A DNA stretch of 64,000 nucleotides, taken from NCBI RefSeq assembly GCF_013373865.1, contig NC_050473.1, forward strand, positions 10,241,710 to 10,305,709, read 5' to 3'. Each line of letters starts with the position of its first letter. Position 1 is the first letter of the stretch. The translations under genes were made by a program, and so were the position numbers. A model generated the notes under the pieces. That model worked only from the letters and a program-made list of their open reading frames with translations. It searched no databases and had not been told where the DNA came from. The DNA is from Monomorium pharaonis. Taxonomy: Eukaryota; Arthropoda; Insecta; Hymenoptera; Formicidae. Shown piece after piece: positions 1 to 42,967 of the stretch.

Positions 1-1620
1 CTATAAATCCTTAGTCCTAGATTCCGTATCTTGTTAGTTGCCCGTTTTCTCTTTTCTTTTTCTGTTTTCTTAGCATGTTTATCATAACATATCCTATTGT
101 ACCGTTCTAATCACAAAAACCCTACCTATATTACAATCTAATCAAATCTCATCGTTCTTTCACCTATCATTCCATCTTTTCTGTTTACAATTTTCTTACT
201 ACTTCTATTATATTCGTCTAATCTTTCTATTTAAACCTTTCCTTCTACGTTCTATTATCTCTCGTGACCTTATCCTCTTTTAACCTAATTATACGTACAT
301 ATCCTGTTCTTTTATTCTGCATGTACCTATCTAATTTTGCTATCTACAAGCTGAAAACCAAAGGATTCATCTCACAGCCCCGTCATGCTCCCTTCGTCGT
401 ATTGCAAACTTTTGCCAATCCTTCTGTTCTTACTGCCGCCCTCGTGTCCTTGTGCCTTCTTTTAATCTTCCACTCGTCTGACTTCACACTTCCTAATTTG
501 TCTAATATACAACTTAAACTTTTTTCTCTTGCGTCATCGTAAGCTGCTTTCCAATCCATAAAGAGAGTGAAAAACCTTTTACTTCTCTCTTTCTCTCTGC
601 ACAGTATGGATCAAAATAAATAATGACCATTGTTCCTTTACCTTGATATTTCCTCTTGTCTCTTCTCTCTCCTACAACTCTGTTCCATCCAATAGTTTCA
701 CCAAGCAGATTTTCCTTCTTCCCTATCTATGTTGTTTCTTATTCGCTCTTTTCCTGCTCTTTCCCTAGTTATGTATTTCATAATTCCATTGCCTTTTCAG
801 ACTTCAAAATCTATTTCCTCTCCTTCCTTTATTTCCTTTATTTTGCTTCTGGTCCAGAAAGCCCTTTAGTTTACTCTTCTTCTCTAATTGATCCTCTCTC
901 ATAACTCTTCTTCTTTCGCCTCTTTAAAATCCTTTAATATCCTAATATTTTCCTCTTCTCTCTTGTACAGCCTCTATTTTACCAAACCTTGTAATCTGTT
1001 CCTTTTCTTTCTGTACGTCTATTTTTATTGTTGCTTTCTGGATTGTCTCCTATAATTTCTTCCAGAATTCTGTTACCCAGGGTCTTTATTCATTTGCTTT
1101 TTCCTCGCTTTTCCTCGTATATACGCTCTGCTTCGTCATCTTCTCCTATTTTTGATCTTCTTTCTGCAGTCCTTTCCATAATGAATAATATAAAATTGTG
1201 ACTTTCCATATCTTTGTTATTTTTGGTTATTTTTCTATATTAAAAAATTTTAAAATATATTGTATCTTTGAAATTATTAAAAGCTCCAGAATTTAAAGAA
1301 AAATTAGAATTCTAGCGATAATATTAGAATTCTAAAAATGAAAAATTAACTTTATATAAATTTCTTTATAGTCTTATAATATTATTCCTTAGAGGATTAT
1401 ATAATCAGATTACTCTTGCACACAGGGACGCTTATTATCTTGATTTTTCTTTTTGTTTGCTCTCCTTTTTTAAACCATCGCACATTTTTATTTAATTTAA
1501 ATTTCTATTTTAATATAACCGTGTTAAATTATATCACATTTATTTCATTATACAATTAACATGGTCAGCATTTTCTGTTTGTGAAAAATGTAGTATTTGA
1601 GAGAATTGAATTCTCTTCTT
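1..1620. other. AT-rich, pyrimidine-biased region without a recognised gene
   Basis: The first 1.6 kb is rich in C and T on the plus strand (runs such as ctcttctct) and then becomes strongly AT-rich from about 1,190. Open frames here are short and of low complexity, with no domain I recognise. The reverse complement reads as a purine-rich sequence resembling decayed retroelement DNA, but no reverse-transcriptase or endonuclease motif can be made out, so it is left unassigned. Confidence 0.5.
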
Positions 1621-1763
1621 CTTCTCGCAGCACACACCTTGATCTCTTTTGCCCAGACTCTCGGTTCACCGTCTCTCAGGAAAGCGACGGCTTTCTAACG
1701 CGTCCGAAAGATTAGCGTGCGAGTTAACCGGCCTCCTCCTTCACGTGAACGTTTTTTTATTAT

Positions 1764-1890
1764 CCTCCTCCTCCTCCTCCTTCTCCTCCTCCTCCTCCTC
1801 CTCCTCCTCCTCCTCCTCCTCCTCCTCCTCCTCCTCCTCCTCCTCCTCCTCCTCCTCCTCCTCCTCCTCCTCCTTCTCCTCCTGCTCGTC
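1764..1890. repeat. (CTC)n trinucleotide microsatellite
   Basis: A nearly uninterrupted run of ctc/tcc triplets of about 125 bp. Its translations are Ser-only, Leu-only, Arg-only or Glu-only depending on frame and strand, so the long open frames across it are artefacts of the repeat. It sits inside a GC-rich block (about 1,630-2,240) that contrasts with the AT-rich DNA on either side. Confidence 0.95.
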
Positions 1891-2734
1891 GTCGTTTCGG
1901 TGTGCAGCGTCACACACCGAGGAGAGACGCACCGTTTCCTTTCACCCTCTCACGCATTCGTTACACACGCGGAATCGAGGGAAAATGTGCTCGCCGTCTC
2001 TCGCCGCGATCGCGTCCCGCCGTAAATTCGCAATCTCTCCCGACGTCTTTCGAGCGCGTCGTTTCTCGTCCACGGCTCTTCGTCACCACCGGCGGCTTCC
2101 TCGCGCGTTTCTCCTCACGCGGGTTTCAGTGAAAGTGACAGGAAAATCGCTCGAGAGACGGTCGCCGGCGGGGCCGTAACTCCCCGGAGAAACCGGGCGA
2201 AGTGTTTTAGATCCTAACGCGCATCGCATCGTGACCGGAGGTAGTACATTGAGAAAGCGTATCGATGGATGCGATCGATCGCGCTATTTGTCACCTCGAA
2301 TTTCCACCAAATGCTCGAGTTTAACATCTTGGATAATTTAAAAATTAAGTTTCTCATATACCGAACACACGAAATTTTTGTTTCGAGATCTACATATTTT
2401 ATCTTTGAAAAGTATAGATATGAAATATATTATTTGCATAACACATTTTTCAATACAAATAATAATTTATTATAGTACAATTTAATTTATGTAACACATA
2501 TGAACAGAGAAGGAGTTTGCGTGAAAGGAAAATTTATAATCTTTTAATTTAATCCATCCTTCTAGCTTTCATTCTTTTCATATCTTTTGAAAAAGAAAAG
2601 TCTACAATTGCAAATTTAATTACTAGTTTCGCTGGAAATTCTAGCCAGATAATATAAATGTTCATTACACACTGCAAATCCAAATGTGTGAAAAATTGTA
2701 TGTGTGTACTTTATTTGTATGTATGTGTGTATGT

Positions 2735-2738
<4 letters not shown>

Positions 2739-2790
<52 letters not shown>
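2739..2790. repeat. (GA)n microsatellite
   Basis: About 26 GA dinucleotides in an AT-rich context, preceded by a short (GT)-rich stretch. Confidence 0.95.
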
Positions 2791-2793
<3 letters not shown>

Positions 2794-2799
2794 TTGGTT

Positions 2800-5570
2800 T
2801 TCCGTGTAAAAATAACATCCTGGATTGCATAAAAAGACAAATTTACATATTTAAATGTGCAGTTTAACACGTTTGCTGTTATTTTTGCAAAAAACCTATG
2901 TTTCGTATCTTGGGTTTGAAGTGTATGCACGCAATTTCGAACAGCGTTTGTTAATTTTATTAACGTAAATAATTATTTACTGTGTTCCATTTGTGACATA
3001 TTATACCGTACACCAGAGTGTCATAAACTTTACTACTGCGTCGAGTTCATCTCGTTTCTCTCGTCGGCTATCCTGTCTCACTCTGTTTCTTCACGTCGCG
3101 TTGCATCCGGTTTTCTCCCGATTCTCTCTCTCTCTCTCTCTTTCTCGGCCACTTTAATTGCGCGTCTTTCTTCTTTCACTCAATTATCCTCCTCAAATCA
3201 GCGCAGTTGGCCGTGTCGCAGAGGGAAGGGGGACGGGCGCTTAAACAATGTTCCTCAAAACTAGGTGAGCCACTTTTACGCCGCGATCGGATCGCACTCG
3301 ATCTTTCCGGCTGTTCGCCCGCGCAATTTATTCCGTTCCGCGGGTAACGCGGATAGAGTGTAGAACGGACGGTAATCACGGAACGCGGGAGAGGTCGAGC
3401 CATTTTCGTGTAACGTGATTGGATTACCGTGGATCTTCGCGGCGGTTCTCCCGCACGGATTATTCCGTCGCGGATGAACACAGTGGAAAGCGACGGAACA
3501 CAGTATGACGACGAGATGTAGAGACGAATGGTGGAATAACAGAGGAACCACTTTTATGCGACGCAGCGGCGAATGAATCTTTACGATCTATTCGCCTCTG
3601 CGAATTATTCTGTCACGATTAAAGAGCCGGAATACAAAGAGAAGGCTGTAAAGGTTCCTGGTAAATGACAGAATTATCGTTATTCCTTCCGACTGAAAAC
3701 TGATAAAAGCGGGAATCCTTTAAATACTCATGTACGCATTAAGAGGAAACTTTGATTAAAAAAAGTATTCCACAATACTTTGCGATATTTCAATTTGCAG
3801 GTGAAACAAATGTAAAAGGTCGCGACGCTATAAAAACGTTACCATCTCCGATTCCACGATTATTTTCGCTTTATAAAAAAACATGAGAATTACGCAATCA
3901 TTGAGAGATACAGCTGTCGAAGGACGCAGGAAGTGCGGGCACTACAATCGAATATGTCAAATGTCCCCTATCTATCATTCTCTCACTCTTGAAAATATAT
4001 CTCTTTATCAACTGTTTGTGGCGTATCGATAAAAGTTAAAATCGAAAACGGTAAAAACTCCGTTATTATCGGCACGACACATACACACGCACACACAATT
4101 TGCGCTATTTTCTAGTTTTTCATTTTCTCCGTCGCGGTTTGCGAAGTCCCGGAGGTAAACAAAAATCACGCGATCGCGACATGACGCGGATTAGATAAAT
4201 CGGAAAACGAGACAAAAGAGGTTTGAGAAAAGAACGGCGCGGCGTTCGATTATCGTCGTTCTTCCCTGTTATCACGAATTATCAGTGCGTCTTCGCGGTC
4301 GGCACACTAGGTAACCCAATTTCGCGATATCATTGTGCGCGACGTACCTGTTACGCGGCTCGCGTGTCTATGTGCCGTGCGACACGCACGCGTAAACTCG
4401 CCGTATGGACATGTTCGCGATATTCGCGGCGTATTCGGCGTTTCTCGAATAGGTTTCAAACGAATCCGAGTTTTTCCGGGCGTTGAGAAACGCGTTGCGA
4501 AACGCGTTATTGCGCATCTTCGAGAAATAAGGTGCAGGAAACGTCTTTCTCTCGGAAAAAGAATTTAAGGCGTTTAAGCCTTGTAATCCCAGCTCAATTA
4601 ATTTATTTCTTTCTTAGAATCGGGACGGACGGAGGAGGGGGAGGGGGGAGGATCGGTTCAACTAGGATTAATTGAGCTACGTCGGCTAACAAGACCTTAC
4701 GTACGAACTTTGAGAATTCCATTAGTCCTATAATGGCAAACATTTCGAGGGGGTTGGAGGCAAATTTTAGCCGATCCGATTGAAATTGAACGAGCGCCGT
4801 TTAATTTCAACGTTTCCACAACTTCGGAAGTTCGACACCAATGCGCGCTCGCGCGGTGCACGCCGCCGCGATTGTGATTTCTCGCAATAATCGATCAACA
4901 CACAGGTGAAACAGCACGCGCGCCGTACGTACATATAAGTATACCTCGCGAGTGTAGATAGAGGTCGACGAAGTGAGTGCGTCAGGTGCGCTCACGTACA
5001 TTCACAATCGTGCGTTACCTGCGAGCGTTCTCGCAGGTGCGTCCACGTCGAGGGCCCTCGGAGGATAGCCGGAGAAACGGCAGATGGTACGAGCGTGCTG
5101 ACCAATGGGACGTAAAAGGGATAACGGAGGGCGAACAGAAAGAGAGAGAGAGAGAGAGCCGGAAAGAAGATTGAGTTTGGAAGGGTTAAGCCGGGAGGGA
5201 AAAGTACATTTATTTACGCCTTATTTGTACAGTGAAATATCATGTAAAGAAAGAGTTAATATTTGCGTTGACAATATTTAAGTAATCGTAAGCTGCGAGT
5301 AAGCGTGCTGAAGGATAAGGCTCATCGGGCATCGAGCGATCGAGAATTGGGTAGCCAAGAGCCAACGGTTAAGAGTTGAGAATCGAGAAATCTCAAGCGC
5401 GTATTTAAAGATTGCGCTCAGGTAGTCAGGTTTTGGAGAGAATTTTCGTGATTTTTACATAAGATTCGTGAATGGTGGGCATAAGGGCGGCGGTAGGGCG
5501 CACTCGGCGGATCAGGTGCCGAGGATAATGGGAGCGAGGTAACATGAAGATTTTCCAGGAGGCCGTTCTT
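2800..5570. other. Upstream non-coding region, no gene recognised
   Basis: Mixed composition with CpG-containing stretches, for example around 3,200-3,560 and 4,220-5,100. No conserved protein or RNA gene is recognisable. This DNA lies upstream of the first psq coding exon and could hold the psq promoter and untranslated first exon, but nothing in the sequence lets me place either. Confidence 0.4.
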
Positions 5571-5577
5571 TGAGCAG

Positions 5578-5942
5578 CGCGAGCGAGCGAGCGAGCGAGC
5601 AGGCGGATGAAAGGCGGGCAACGGCGAGCGTCGAAACGAGCGCAAGTAGCAGCAGGAGGAGAGCCGGGGAAGAATGAGGGGAGAGAGAGAGAGAAGGCGG
5701 GAGAAGGCGCGCGAGCTTAAAGTTTCCCCGTTATCGGCGCACGTCTAAGCAAGCTGATAAAAGCCCGTGTTCCTACGGGCAGATAACGGACGAAATGGCT
5801 CGGTATAAAGAGTCACATAGATAGAGGCAGATAAAGCACGGAACAGGTGAATATCGCGCGCAGACCAACGCCCGAACCTCGTCGTATTCGCGGCGCGTGC
5901 CGATTTGTTCGCTCGCTCGCTCGCTCGCTCGCTCGCTCGCGA
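5578..5942. repeat. Paired tetranucleotide repeats (GAGC)n and (GCTC)n
   Basis: A (gcga)n run lies at about 5,578-5,601 and its complement-like (gctc)n run at about 5,909-5,941. The two are inverted relative to one another and about 310 bp apart, so they could pair in single-stranded form. Between them is GC-rich DNA with no gene recognised. Confidence 0.8.
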
Positions 5943-6814
5943 TCGTAACGATCCCGAGATTCACATCGATATCGATCGATCATAATCGTCGTCGGTACAC
6001 CGCGCCGTGCTCCGGTAACGCGAAAGTGCTGCATTCCTGCTGGTTTCTTGTGTTCCCGCGTTCTCGCGCCGCACTGCGCCGCAGCTTCCGGAAATAACGC
6101 CGCTCCTCCCCGCTGGCTCCCCGCGCGGCAGCCCTTTTTCTCTCTCTATCTCTCTCTCCCTCTTCTTTCTTCCCTTCGTCTTCGCTCTTCCGTCATCCCA
6201 CGCGCGTCATACCCCACGCGCCACGATCTTCTTCCCCTTTCTGCTCGGTACATCTCTTTTTTTCCCTCCCATCCCTCTCCGCTCGTCTTATTCCTCTCTC
6301 TCTCTCTGTCTCTCTCTCCATCTCGGTTTCCGCCACCCGCGCTTTGCCGCCCCCGTGGCATGTAGAAAACCCCTGTACCTTCCTACCTACTCTGTCCTCT
6401 CTCTCTCTCTCTCTCTCTCCCTCTCACCGTCCTCTTTTGCGCTCGCGTGGGTACCGTCCCCCGTCCGGTACATAAAACCTCTTGGAGATATCTTCTCCCG
6501 GCGGCCGTGGCGGAAAAAGAAACCCAATATTTCATGGAGACAGATCGTTATTGGGGCGTGCACTACAGGTACTGTCCCGCTCTCCGCGGATCGATCTCTC
6601 TCGCGGCCGGAGAAACCGGGGATGACTATCGCGACTATTGAGAAAAAGCGAGGAGAGGGTTCTCTCGTCGTCTCTTAGGGTCGTCGTCGTCGTCGACGAT
6701 GACTTTTCGATGAAAATCCGTCGACACGAGGGGAAAGCCGCACTGCCCCGAGGAGGGAAAAAGAAAAAGGACTCGATCGATATCCTTCCGTTTTCTCTCT
6801 GTTGCAGCGGCGGC

Positions 6815-36947
<30,133 letters not shown>

Positions 36948-38591
36948 AACTTACCTCTTTACTAGAGTATTAAGTTAGCTTAAGCTCCGAACTTTTCAAT
37001 TCGCGGCAGCTCCTTAAACAACTCTTTAAGCAAACACGCGCGCGGGCAGCATCATTCTAAGAGATTAAAATCCAATCAGAGAAATAGAATGTCATTACAA
37101 AAATACATGCCTACGATAGCCGAAGAATGAAGATTTACGCGCAGTATTAAAAATGGATCGCCGTAAACAACCATGTACATTGTATGATTTTTATGTCGGA
37201 ACGAGAAAAACGTAGAATATGCTAATTTATAAGAGTTATTTATAAAAAAGCACACTGTACAGAGACCGAACGGGGATTTCCCCAACGAAAACTACTTTAG
37301 CATATAAGTCACTTATGAAGCGTTAGGTGAGGATAGATATAACGAACAAAGGACAGTATCTTGTTGGGCGAAATCGTACAAGAAAAGTAATATCATTCAT
37401 CATAGCAATTGACAACACAAGAAATTGTAGCGATGATTTCCTGAAGGAAATTACTTTAAAGTAAGAAAGCCTTCTTCAAATCTTCTAATCTTTTACATCA
37501 TCATACTTTAATAGAATTCACGTAATGAATTCTTAAAATAAAGTGTTTCTTGCATGATAATTTCGCGTAACAAGGATACATTCGTGAGCATATGTCGAGA
37601 GACCATACGTATAATTTAGTGCTAGCCACAAATTTGAATACGTAACGACATTTGTTATAATATGCGAATGGCTGAAACGAAATGCTATAAGGACAAAATT
37701 GCGATTTAAAGGATTTACAATTTTATTCTCTTTATGAGTTCTACACGATAAATTAGCAAGCGCATTTTATTTATTTATGTTGGATAAAATTGTGATTAAG
37801 TCAATACTTTGAAACTAAAACGGACATTCTGTGTCTATTCATAGAACGACACTGACTATTCTAGTTTGATAGTATTGGAACGCGAAAGTTTCACGAGGAA
37901 AACTTGTGCGTTAATAATTTAAAACGTGTATTCCATATATGGACTGATAATAATTAAGGCTTTTATTAATTTTTGTGTTATTGACTTCCGTTTTATTTGT
38001 TTTATTAACGAAAGAGGGATTTTAAAAAAGTTTAGTTTTTCACTAAGAATAATGTGGTAAGTATTTATGGAATAGGTAGATATGGCTCTTAACAATTTCT
38101 TAGAAAAATTTAAGATTCCCTCTCAGCTCAACTGCCACTCGTATATAAATATGTTACACATATTAATTTATCATGCTCACATCAACTATATTACATAAAA
38201 ATATACATAATAGATATATGCTACTTATAAATATATGTACAGTTTATATATATTTTAAATTAAAAAGTATGCAATCAAAGAAGCATTTGATTTGTCTGTA
38301 ATATTCTTTCTCTTTTTTTAATTTTCTTTATTAAGTAAAATAACTTTTTATGACTCGTAAAGGTTTTAGACAGCAGCTAGGAGAATAAAAACATTTAGTT
38401 TATTAAAAATAATTATAAGGATTATTATGCATATATGTTTAATATGAAATAGTATTACATATTTTTGAGTATTGAGTATATATTTCAAAATGAATGTATT
38501 TTACAATACTTAATTAGAAAATGTGTATCGGTTTCATATATAATGCTTTTATCTAAAATTCTTTGCTATATCATCAAATTTTTTTAGATTA
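36948..38591. other. Convergent 3' untranslated regions and spacer between psq and ENOSF1
   Basis: No coding region. An aataaa at 37,537-37,542 could be the psq polyadenylation signal. On the opposite strand, tttatt (aataaa on minus) occurs at 38,399-38,404 and 38,327-38,332, suitable for the minus-strand gene. The DNA is AT-rich throughout. Confidence 0.5.
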
Positions 38592-38902
38592 TCAATTTCT
38601 CTTTATTGGTAGTTCGTTCTTGAGGCGTTTTATTTTAAACAGATGATTCCAACGGTCACCATTTGGATAAGACCACCGCGTGAGACACTTGTTCTTAAGT
38701 CGAGTTGAAAATCCAGGACGATTAGGTAGTAAATAAGAAGCATTTCTAATGAATACAGGGTCTTCGAAGTATCCATGCTGATGACTGACATATTCTATCA
38801 TAGTGTTGTCCGTGGATTGACTTAAACAAATGGCGTCCCATATTTGAAGATGTTGGATCATCTCGCCCAGACTTATTCCACCAGCATGTCCCCATACTGG
38901 TA
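38592..38902 (-). CDS. ENOSF1-like exon 6: C-terminal barrel and stop
   Basis: 311 nt, phase 1 in. Begins IPVWGHAGG, retaining the active-site His, and ends LPIKRN with tga at 38,594-38,592. Confidence 0.92.
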
Positions 38903-40825
38903 CTATAAATAAAAAAAATTTACGTTTCGCAAAAAATAATTCAAAAAATTCATAATAATTCTCTTAAAATATAAAAAAATGTAATATCGTCGATCGTAAA
39001 CTTACTATTATACTTTTTTGCCATAAAGTATACAGCTAGGGCTTCATTAACTCCACCAAGCCTTCCTACGTTAATGTTCCAAAAACTAATCTCGCTCATT
39101 TTTAAAAATTGCTTGAATTGTACGCGATTTGTGCACATTTCACCGCAGGTCACTTTCATCGGATGTTTAAGCTTTTTTAGTGAATTCAGTATATTAACAT
39201 GTTCTAAGACATCGTCGGTGGACGTCGGATCTTCTATGCAGACAGGAAAAGTTGGATTGAAACCTTTTACTGCATTCACTACTTCATTGGTGTCCCAAAA
39301 TTGATTCGCATCCACCAGGAATGTCTTTTTATGGCCTATCACGTTACGTATCAATTTACATCTCTGCCAACTCTCGGCGATGGAGTAACCTACGGATATT
39401 TTGAAGTTCTCAAAACCGAGTTTCTTGAATTTTTTGCAGGCACTTCTAATGTGTTGATTTCCAAAACTCCAATATCCGACATCGGCCGTATACGCCGGAT
39501 AGCCTTTACTTTGTAGTGCCTTCTTCTTTTCCTCTTTGCGCGGCTGATTCTCACGGAGCATTTGTATCGCCTCTTCCTCGGTCACTACGTCTCTTCTGTA
39601 AATATAGGAGAAGTTTTGAATATTTAATATAAAGTTTTAAAATTTAATTCAAAGTTTTAAAATTTTAAAAATTCTGAAATTTATATAATTGTGAAAAATT
39701 ATATCAAAAACTCAGAATAAATTCTTACTATGAATAATAAATTTTTCTCAGAATTTTCAATATAATTTTTCAGAATCTCTCTCTCTCTCTCTCTCTCTTT
39801 CTCTGTGTATAACTTTATCTTTTTAGAAAATTTTGCAAATTTTTAATACAAATCTTATAATGTCAAAGTTTACATGTTGAAAAATTCTAAGAGAATGTAC
39901 TTTCAGTATTTCTAAAGTATTCTGATTTGTGAAAAAAACTTGGAAAAAATTTTCATCAAGAATATTTAATTTAAGATATTATTTAGATAATATTTAACTA
40001 TTTTTCAAATGCAATCGAGGCATAAACGTAACATCAGATGAAAAAAGTTTTGGCTCACATGTATCTAAAATCTATCGTGGAAACGAGCTCCTCAGGTGTC
40101 ATGTCCATAAGCAACTGCCAAACAGGTTTATTCTCGATACGGGCCCACAAGTCCCACAATGCGTTCACGATAGCCGCCGTAGCTAAATGTACCACACCAC
40201 ACTCCGGCCCTAACTAAAAACATCATATAAATTTAGACGTATTTGAGTCATTACACTTTAATGGTACATATTTATCTCTGTCGTTTCCTTAATACCCACA
40301 CATCGTAATTCAGGATCATTCGTTAGTTGTCTCCAAAACGATGCAAAATTTGAATAAATCTGTGTTGTTGTTCGTTCTATCACGTGTTTGAACATGAGCT
40401 TGCACGTTTGCACCACTATAAAATTTATAATCAATAACGGAAACGAGAAAGAGAAAAGTTGTTAATAGATAATGTTGTTAATAGATACCTAATTCATTTC
40501 CTCTTCCTAGAGTAGCTGCGATGCCATATCCTTCAAAATTCTTATCAGTGCAAATTGTTACGTACGTGATAGAGTGATTGGGCTTGTCATGCTATTATAA
40601 ATATATTATAAATATAAGAGTTGACTATGTTAAATAAAGAATGAATTTGAAGATAATAAAAGGGTGGACGTATGCAAATAAAGTTTATTTTAATAATGTT
40701 AAAATTAAAGAAATTTATTATTACAATATTACAATGCATACCATAGAATCGTTTCCAACGTGCCTTAACGATGTCGGAAATCTTACGTCGTACACTTTGA
40801 TATCGATGATTTTTGTGTCTATCAT
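38592..40825 (-). CDS. Enolase-superfamily protein of the ENOSF1 / L-fuconate dehydratase family, probably catalytically altered
   Basis: On the minus strand the coding sequence is complement(join(38592-38902, 39006-39595, 40059-40213, 40300-40415, 40489-40591, 40742-40825)). It gives 1,359 nt, or 452 aa, close to human ENOSF1, and all junctions keep frame at GT-AG borders. The N-terminal capping domain has YDVRFPTSL and GYGIATTLGRGNE; the barrel has LGPECGVVHLATAA, VDANQFWD, CIEDPTS, TCGEM and HAGG. The family dehydrates L-fuconate using three metal ligands and acid/base residues Lys220, His351 and Asp324 (Xanthomonas numbering). Here the ligands (D248, E274, E305) and His355 remain, but the KxK motif reads FKISVG (Ser220) and the Asp is Asn328. 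The open, full-length frame argues against a pseudogene. The gene is convergent with psq and unrelated to it in function. Confidence 0.93.
39006..39595 (-). CDS. ENOSF1-like exon 5: main barrel
   Basis: 590 nt, phase 2 in, phase 1 out, acceptor ttacag, donor gtaagt. Contains FKISVG, VDANQFWD, CIEDPTSTDD, TCGEMCTNR and INVGRLGGVNE, that is, most of the active site including the two substituted positions (Ser220, Asn328). Confidence 0.93.
40059..40213 (-). CDS. ENOSF1-like exon 4
   Basis: LGPECGVVHLATAAIVNAL to STIDFRY, 155 nt, phase 0 in, phase 2 out, donor gtgagc. This is the strongly conserved hinge between the capping domain and the barrel. Confidence 0.92.
40300..40415 (-). CDS. ENOSF1-like exon 3
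   Basis: Begins VVQTCKLMFKHV and ends at LRC, 116 nt, phase 1 in, phase 0 out. The donor is tgt|gtgggt. A second GT two to five bases away is possible, but only this one joins in frame to LGPE. Confidence 0.85.
40489..40591 (-). CDS. ENOSF1-like exon 2
   Basis: Begins HDKPNHSITYV after acceptor ataatag and ends at NEL with donor g|gtatct. 103 nt, phase 0 in, phase 1 out; capping-domain strands. Confidence 0.9.
40742..40825 (-). CDS. ENOSF1-like exon 1: start codon
   Basis: ATG at 40,825 reading down; 28 codons (MIDTKIIDIKVYDVRFPTSL...SM), donor gtatgc, phase 0. The position of the DVRFPTS motif relative to the start matches human ENOSF1, which supports this ATG. Confidence 0.88.
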
Positions 40826-42960
40826 TTTTCTATATCGCGCAGCAATACGAAGCACTTGTAAAGTTAACGATAGTAGTGATATGACTGAAAAGCGATCTTC
40901 AAAAAACGTTATTCTTATTGCTCAAAAATACAAACATCATACATACACACACACAAATATTTTCTCTCTTATATGAAATATTTGTGCTTATGTATAAGGA
41001 TTCAGACAAAGAAGTAAATAGTCCATAATTTGTTTTTATTTCGTGCAGAGTGAAGTCGATCTTCTCTCTGATTTCGTGTATTTGCGATTAAAGTAGTGGA
41101 TCTTGTAAACCTGCACCCAATTTTTATAAAACGTTCTTTAATTCCATTTATCATCATGCCATTTAACGAGGTTCCGTCTAATTCGTCAATGTTATCAGGA
41201 ATATATATCTGGACGGGAAGTTGAAAAAGTATATAGAAACTGATATCTCATATAGTTTTCCTCCCATCTCGTTCAAGACGCATTTGTCGACAGACGATAA
41301 CAGAATTTGGAATTACAGAGATATATGCATGTGTCTTTCTAGATCCTCAACAAATCGCCAAGGTGTATCACAATCAATAATAGCGCATTTCATTGCTGAT
41401 ATAGACATAATCGACTTCATTTTTTGAATGTTCTGTCAATCAATTTACGTGTGAACTCCTCTTTCTCTCTCTCCGCTTAGAGATAAATTGCTTTGTATGC
41501 GTTTATATATGTGACTAAATTCATTTAAGTTTTTGCAAACTTGATCTTGAAATCTCAGTATTGCATTTTATTCAAATTGTTTGTATTATACGTATATCGA
41601 TAATATATATGAAAAGTATTATTTTTTATTACGGTTTTAATTTCTGAAGTATTTTAAAGATGTTTTAGTTTTATAATACCAGCTAAAAGTTATTGAAATT
41701 TGAAAACTACAGATTTTTTACTTATTTGATTGTGATTATGATTATGAATTTTAGCTTTGAATACTGTAATATTGCAACATTGCATAATATTGCAGTGCAA
41801 TGTTATAGAAACATTGAAGAGATTTTTTTGTAATATTATTATTTCAACAGCAATATTTCAAAAATGTTGTAAAGAATAATGTTCTATATTTCATTCGCAA
41901 ATTTTCATCCTTCAATTATTCAGTACGCACCACTGTTACCAGACGAACATGACAGAATTCTACTGTAATTAAAAAATCACACAAGGTAAACCATACAAAA
42001 GGCACTGCATTTTGAGATTTTTTCATCTATTTTTTAATAAAAATGATTTCTTAAAAACGCGAATCCTCAAAATTGAGTTCTAACAACATAAGTACTTAAT
42101 TTTAATTGCAATAACATTTCTGCAACATGTTAACATATCGTAGTTATGATAGATGATAAAGGTATATTAAAATATCCTTTTCGAGATTTACTATTTTGAT
42201 AAATGTTTAGTTTTAGTACACACAAAACTACGGGAAACAATTACCTTCGATTAATACACGCCTGCAGTTATAGTAAATAAATAACAAGAAATATTAATTA
42301 ATATTTTACGAACTTTAATATTGTATAGCTATTTGTTTACCGTTAAAAATTTATAATTAAAAAATTGTATTAAAGAATTAATATTGAACTAGTAAAGGAA
42401 TGTGCCACTTAAAATTATATTACACAATTCACTGTAATGCACACTAGATGTCATTGCTAAAACATATAAAAGCTGCATACAGCAGATGATACACATGTAT
42501 AGCTCATTGCTATTTAATCTTCAAGTATAGATTTATATTTAACGGTTACACACATGATTTATCATGACGGACTAATTTGCATACGCTTTAACCTACTCAT
42601 GTTATTTTGTCTTCTTAACATCAATAATCTGCGTCAATAATTATCATCTACACTTCTTTCTTTATCTCGGTCAATGTGCACAATGTAAAGTTAGCATATA
42701 CTTTTATCAATATAATAATGCTAAAGCTGGGAGAGCCCGCGCGTGATAACAAACGCGAGCATTATCTTTGGAGTTGAATAGTAACTAAATAAAAAATTAA
42801 ATAATAGAATTGAATAGTTAACTTACTATTATTAAATAATAGAGCTAACAAGTTAATAAATAATTTTAACTTAAATTGGTGAATTTTAAATGTATAATAG
42901 CTTTAACTAGTTATTTTTAAAACACAAACTTTAACTTAGTTAAGTAAAAAATTTATACTG
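40826..42960. other. AT-rich spacer upstream of the ENOSF1-like gene; possible coding relic on the minus strand
   Basis: Mostly AT-rich. On the minus strand about 41,010-41,425 two open stretches in different frames follow one another (LPVQIYIPDNIDELDG... about 70 codons at the lower coordinates; MKSIMSISAMKCAIIDCDTP before it). They look more protein-like than the surroundings but are broken by stops. I do not recognise the family. The promoter of the ENOSF1-like gene should lie just above 40,825. Confidence 0.3.
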
Positions 42961-42967
42961 TTCCGGA

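Noticed and set aside
264..904. Two hydrophobic open frames (92 and 82 codons)
   Set aside because: Pyrimidine-rich DNA gives Leu/Ser/Phe-rich translations by chance; no splice or start context and no known family.
1649..2179. Poly-Ser protein of 176 codons
   Set aside because: The (ctc)n tract creates it; flanking residues match nothing and several frames are open at once.
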